Of a DNA stretch of 64,000 nucleotides, positions 60,724-64,000 are shown piece by piece. Positions within the stretch are counted from its first letter, which is position 1. Each line of letters begins with the position of its first letter. Below the pieces are notes generated by a model that had not been told where the DNA came from, did not search any database, and saw only the letters and a list, made by a program, of their open reading frames with translations. The translations under genes and the position numbers were made by a program. The DNA is from Paramagnetospirillum magneticum AMB-1. GTDB taxonomy: Bacteria; Pseudomonadota; Alphaproteobacteria; Rhodospirillales; Magnetospirillaceae. The stretch spans positions 3,155,943-3,219,942 of the forward strand of contig NC_007626.1 of the NCBI RefSeq assembly GCF_000009985.1, read 5' to 3'.

Positions 60724-61824
60724 ATGAGCAGGACCGGGATTACGGGGATTACCTTGGCGGCAGCGCTGCTGATGGCCGGAGCGGCGCGCGCCGACATCAC
60801 CATCGGCGTGGCCGGACCGCTGTCGGGCAGCGAGGCGGCCTTCGGCGAGCAGTTCAAGCGCGGCGCCATGAAGGCGGTCGAGGACATCAACGCCAAGGGC
60901 GGCGTGCTGGGCCAGAAGCTGGCCCTCACCCTGGGCGACGACGCCTGCGACCCCAAGCAGGCGGTGGCCGTGGCCAACGAGATGGCCGCTAAGAAGGTGC
61001 CCTTCGTCGCCGGGCATTTCTGCTCCGGCTCGTCCATTCCCGCGTCGGAAGTCTATGCCGAGACAGGCATTCTCCAGATCTCGCCGGCCTCGACCAACCC
61101 CAAGTTCACCGAGCGCGGCCTGCCCAATATCTTCCGCACCTGCGGCCGCGACGACCAGCAGGGCGTCATCGCCGCCGATTACATCGCCAAGCACCAGAAA
61201 GACAAGGTGGTGGCCATCGTCCACGACAAGTCGGCCTACGGCAAGGGACTGGCCGACCAGACCCGCGACGCCCTGGGCAAGGCCGGCATCAAGGCGGCCC
61301 TCTACGAAGCCATCTCGGCCGGCGAGAAGGACTATTCCGCCCTGGTCACCAAGCTCAAGGCCTCCAAGGTCGACCTGCTCTATTTCGGCGGCTACAAGAC
61401 CGAGGCCGGCTTGATCGTGCGGCAGTTGCGCGACCAGGGCATGCAGACCCGCCTGATGGGCGGCGACGCCCTGGTCACCGAGGAATATTGGGCCATCACC
61501 GGCGCCGCCGGCGAGGGCACCATGATGACCTTCAGCCCCGACCCGCGCAAGAACCCGGCCAACGCCGATCTGGTCAAGTACTACCGCGCCCAGAAATACG
61601 AGCCCGAGGCCTATACGCTGTACACCTACGGCACCATTCAGGCCTGGGCCCAGGCAGCGGAAAAGGCCAAGACCACCGACTGGAAGAAGGTGGCCGCCGT
61701 GCTCAAGGCCGAGAAGTTCGACACCGCCATCGGCAAGATCGGCTTCGACGCCAAGGGCGACGTCGCCGCTCCCGGCTACGTCATGTATGTTTGGAAGGGC
61801 GGCAAGTACGATTACGCGGATTGA
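60724..61824 (+). CDS. Branched-chain amino acid ABC transporter substrate-binding protein
   Basis: 366 aa from the ATG at 60724, preceded by GGGAGGAG. Signal peptide about 1-24 (ending ARA-DI). The type I periplasmic binding fold of the LivJ family is evident: ITIGVAGPLSGSEAAFGEQ, PFVAGHFCSGSSIPASEVY and ISPASTNPKFTERG. It should bind leucine/isoleucine/valine or a related amino acid in the periplasm. No permease or ATPase gene lies beside it here, so it is an orphan binding protein within the window. Confidence 0.93.
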   Translation: MSRTGITGITLAAALLMAGAARADITIGVAGPLSGSEAAFGEQFKRGAMKAVEDINAKGGVLGQKLALTLGDDACDPKQAVAVANEMAAKKVPFVAGHFCSGSSIPASEVYAETGILQISPASTNPKFTERGLPNIFRTCGRDDQQGVIAADYIAKHQKDKVVAIVHDKSAYGKGLADQTRDALGKAGIKAALYEAISAGEKDYSALVTKLKASKVDLLYFGGYKTEAGLIVRQLRDQGMQTRLMGGDALVTEEYWAITGAAGEGTMMTFSPDPRKNPANADLVKYYRAQKYEPEAYTLYTYGTIQAWAQAAEKAKTTDWKKVAAVLKAEKFDTAIGKIGFDAKGDVAAPGYVMYVWKGGKYDYAD

Positions 61825-61912
61825 CCCATATCGGGTCCGGGACTACCAAGGAAAAGGGCCGGATTCGTCCGGCCCGCCAACCCGGCGATACGTCAACAGG
61901 GGGAGAACCGAA

Positions 61913-62242
61913 ATGCCTTTGTCCGACACCATCGAGGCCTGTGAGCTGGCGCATCGGGCCTGCACCGAATCCGTCATCCACGGCATGCAGCAGGGCGGAC
62001 CGTCCGCCGAATGGGAACTGATCCAGCTGCTGCTCGACTGCGCCGACATCAACGAGACCGCCGCCGACTTCATGCTGCGCTCGTCCCGCCTGCACCACCT
62101 CACCTGTCAGGTGGCGGCGGAAGTCAGCGACAAATGCGCCAGCGCCTGCGAGAAGCTGTCCAAGGAGGATGTGCGCCTCAAGGAATGCGCCGAAGCCTGC
62201 CGCCGGGCCGCCACGGCCTGCCGCAAGACCGTCAAGAACTAA
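61913..62242 (+). CDS. Four-helix-bundle copper-storage (Csp/DUF326-like) protein
   Basis: 109 aa, ATG at 61913 after AGGGGGAG. It is small, helical and cysteine-rich, with nine cysteines at C10, C17, C43, C65, C75, C79, C92, C96 and C103, mostly in C-x6-C or C-x3-C spacing along helices. This is the pattern by which Csp proteins line a helix-bundle core with thiolates that bind many Cu(I) ions. There is no signal peptide, so a cytoplasmic copper store (Csp3-like) is inferred. A strong hairpin follows the stop codon. Confidence 0.85.
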   Translation: MPLSDTIEACELAHRACTESVIHGMQQGGPSAEWELIQLLLDCADINETAADFMLRSSRLHHLTCQVAAEVSDKCASACEKLSKEDVRLKECAEACRRAATACRKTVKN

Positions 62243-62275
62243 CCCATCCTGCGTCAAGGATGACGCAGGATGGGT
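62242..62275 (+). terminator. Perfect 15-bp hairpin after csp gene
   Basis: Arms ACCCATCCTGCGTCA (62242-62256) and TGACGCAGGATGGGT (62261-62275) with a 4-base loop. The hairpin starts at the last base of the csp stop codon. It is followed by a G/T-rich stretch without a clean T-tract. It is most likely a transcription terminator or 3' stabiliser. Confidence 0.65.
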
Positions 62276-62390
62276 CGGTTGGTGTTTGCCCCTCGCCGGG
62301 CGCGCGCGTTGGCGCGCTTGGCCGCGGCCTCAATGGCCGCAAGTCGCGCCGTGCGTCCGCTTTGACGCTCGGCGCCATGAACAGGAGATC

Positions 62391-62666
62391 ATGGTGAAGG
62401 ACGAAACCCGCATCGTTGGCAATCTGCCCAACCTTCGCCTGGAGATCGTCCATCGCCAGGATGACGGCGGTGGGGCCGAGCATATGACCATCCATCTCTC
62501 GGCCACACCGTCCTTCCAGGCCGCCGAAGCCCTGCTGCTGGGCGGCTTGTCTCCCCAGGCCTGGACCAATCCCTGGGCATTGTGGACCAGCATGACCCAG
62601 GCCATGCTCGCCCCCTGGCTGGGCGCGGCCTGGCCCAGGATTCTGCCGCCCGGCGATTCCAGGTAG
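62391..62666 (+). CDS. Small protein of unknown function
   Basis: 91 aa, ATG at 62391 with AGGAG at 62383-62387, and stop directly followed by the start of the MFS gene. I do not recognise the family. The first half has beta-strand character (RIVGNLPNLRLEIVHRQ, MTIHLSATPSF). The second half has four tryptophans near a Pro-rich end (WTNPWALWTSM, APWLGAAWP), perhaps peripheral membrane contact. The good ribosome site and tight spacing support a real gene co-expressed with the transporter. Confidence 0.6.
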   Translation: MVKDETRIVGNLPNLRLEIVHRQDDGGGAEHMTIHLSATPSFQAAEALLLGGLSPQAWTNPWALWTSMTQAMLAPWLGAAWPRILPPGDSR

Positions 62667-63848
62667 ATGACTCCCGAACGTACGTCGTGGCCCGCCATCC
62701 TCATGGCGGTGGGTGCCGGCATCGCCGCCGCCTTCCAGGTGGGCAAGGCCCCTATCGCGCTGCCCTTCATCCGGGCCGAGTTTGGCCTCGACCTGTCGCT
62801 GGCCGCCTGGATTCTCTCCATCTTCGCCCTGATGGGCGCCGCCGCCGGGGCGGGCATGGGCACCCTGGTCACCCGCCTGGGCTCACGCCGCCTGTTGCCG
62901 GTGGGGCTGGTCATCCTGGCCCTGGGCAGCCTGGCCGGCGGCTTGCTTCCTGGATTTTCCGGTCTGCTGGCGGCCCGGGTGGTGGAGGGCATCGGCTACA
63001 TGCTGGTGGTCATCTCGGCGCCGGCGCTGATCACCTTGCTGACCACGCCGACGCAGCGCCAGATGGCTTTCGGCCTGTGGGGCGCCTTCATGCCGTTCGG
63101 CATGGCGGTGTCCATGGCCGCCGCCCCGTCCTTGCCGCTGGTGGGCTGGCGCGGATTGTGGCTGGGCATGGCCGTCCTGCTGATCCTTTACGCCCTGCTG
63201 GTGCACTTCCGCATGCCCCGGCCGCCACGTCCGCCGAGTCCCCTGGAAAGCCATGTGCTGCGCGACGTGGCCGACACCCTGAGAGCCCCCGGCCCCCTGT
63301 TGCTGGCCGCCACCTTCATCCCCTATTCCGCCACCTATGCGGCGCTGACCGGGTTTCTGCCCACCCTGCTGATCGAGCGCATGGGCGTCACCCCCGGCAC
63401 CGCCGGGCTGATGGCCGCCCTGGTGGCCGGCGTCAACATCATCGGCAACGTGGCCACCGGCCCCGCCCTTCGCCTGGGCCTGCCGCGCCGCAAGGTGATG
63501 GCCGCCGCCTTCGGCATCATGGCGTTGGGCTGCCTGGGCATCTTCCAGCCCTGGATTCCGCCGGGCGCCGCCTATGGCCTGTGCCTGATGGTCAGCGCCG
63601 GCGCCGGCCTGCTGCCCGGCTGCATTCTCGGCGCGGCCTCGGTCTACGCGCCGCGCCTGACCCTGGTGCCGGTGACCCTGGGCCTGTTCATGCAGGGCAG
63701 CAATTGGGGCCAGTTGCTGGGCCCCGTGGTGGTGGGCGCCGCCGTGTCCGCCTGGGGCTGGTCCTCCGCCTCGCTGGTGCTGACCATGGCGGCCAGCGGC
63801 GGAATCCTTCTGGCCCTGACCTTGCGCCGGGCCGGCAAGGAACCTTAA
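62667..63848 (+). CDS. MFS transporter (CynX/NimT-like)
   Basis: 393 aa with about twelve membrane helices in two halves. The loop after helix 2 carries GTLVTRLGSRRLL, a variant of the MFS G-x3-D/R-x2-G-R-R motif. Start is adjacent to the preceding stop with no gap. The substrate is unknown. Overall length and loops resemble the cyanate/nitroimidazole-type branch, but that assignment is weak. Confidence 0.88.
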   Translation: MTPERTSWPAILMAVGAGIAAAFQVGKAPIALPFIRAEFGLDLSLAAWILSIFALMGAAAGAGMGTLVTRLGSRRLLPVGLVILALGSLAGGLLPGFSGLLAARVVEGIGYMLVVISAPALITLLTTPTQRQMAFGLWGAFMPFGMAVSMAAAPSLPLVGWRGLWLGMAVLLILYALLVHFRMPRPPRPPSPLESHVLRDVADTLRAPGPLLLAATFIPYSATYAALTGFLPTLLIERMGVTPGTAGLMAALVAGVNIIGNVATGPALRLGLPRRKVMAAAFGIMALGCLGIFQPWIPPGAAYGLCLMVSAGAGLLPGCILGAASVYAPRLTLVPVTLGLFMQGSNWGQLLGPVVVGAAVSAWGWSSASLVLTMAASGGILLALTLRRAGKEP

Positions 63849-63881
63849 TCTAACTGGCCCTACCACAGAGGCCCTTCATCC

Positions 63882-64000
63882 ATGCCCCTTTCCGCCGACC
63901 TCCTCGCCGACCTTTCCAGCCGCTTCGGCGAGCGCTTTTCCACCGCCCAGGCCGTGCGCGAGCAGCACGGCAAGGACGAGTCCCACTTCCCTGCCTGCCC
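63882..64000 (+). CDS. GlcD-type FAD-linked oxidase, N-terminal fragment (cut by window end)
   Basis: Only the first 39 codons are in the window (ATG at 63882). The segment AQAVREQHGKDES is characteristic of the N-terminus of glycolate oxidase GlcD/D-lactate dehydrogenase-type FAD-binding proteins, which oxidise 2-hydroxyacids. The FAD-binding domain itself would lie beyond the window. Confidence 0.75.
   Translation, partial: MPLSADLLADLSSRFGERFSTAQAVREQHGKDESHFPAC

Noticed and set aside
1..64000. tRNA, rRNA, CRISPR, insertion sequence or replication origin
   Set aside because: Reading the intergenic spaces, which are mostly under 250 bases, showed no cloverleaf, spaced repeats, transposase or DnaA-box cluster.

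Overview
High-GC (well above 60%) bacterial chromosome. Gene density is very high, with many 4-base ATGA/GTGA start-stop overlaps. The gene content suggests an alphaproteobacterium of the Rhodospirillales, and a Magnetospirillum/Paramagnetospirillum-like organism is my best guess. This is inferred from composition, PAS/receiver-rich signalling and general gene content, with no marker gene. I found no rRNA, tRNA, CRISPR array, transposase or phage gene.

Left edge (1-5300): a three-gene signalling cassette with a multi-PAS histidine kinase, a receiver-HDOD protein and a receiver joined to what looks like a catalytically dead HD-GYP domain.

Centre-left (5614-30133): the most striking part of the window, about 24.5 kb with eight same-strand genes, mostly translationally coupled. 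They encode a secreted/anchored vWA protein, a large soluble tubulin/FtsZ-superfamily protein, two vWA-membrane-tubulin-like fusions, a vWA-like-membrane-Hsp70/actin-ATPase fusion, a signal peptide-ectodomain-TM-cytoplasmic helical protein, a membrane-anchored CAP/SCP-domain protein and a 1068-residue protein that I cannot place. The predicted topologies put vWA and CAP domains in the periplasm and tubulin-like and Hsp70-like nucleotide-binding domains in the cytoplasm. This looks like a trans-envelope nucleotide-driven machine. It is related in spirit to the tubulin-like/vWA gene neighbourhoods reported by Makarova and Koonin (2010), but I do not recognise this composition as described.

Minus strand (30136-44520): an AEC-family transporter, then an operon with its own good promoter. 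That operon holds a large beta-rich envelope protein, apparently split by a one-base frameshift, an alpha-2-macroglobulin-like protein with an intact CTEQ thioester motif, and penicillin-binding protein 1C. The last gene of the large plus-strand operon and pbpC converge with only two bases between their stop codons.

Right part (44665-64000): a TetR regulator with a palindromic operator over its promoter, overlapping a three-domain LplT-Aas phospholipid-recycling fusion, which overlaps a Tat-exported Ntn-type amidase. Next come a DUF2339 membrane protein, a TPR-methyltransferase gene with two compensating frameshifts, an intergenic palindromic repeat, an ArsB/NhaD-type permease, a ROK sugar kinase, a Crp/Fnr regulator, a Cu/Zn superoxide dismutase, a CheY-like protein paired with a receiver-PAS-PAS-GGDEF-EAL protein (EAL site degraded), an orphan branched-chain amino acid binding protein, a nine-cysteine copper-storage-like protein, a small unknown protein, an MFS transporter and the start of a GlcD-type FAD oxidase cut by the window end.
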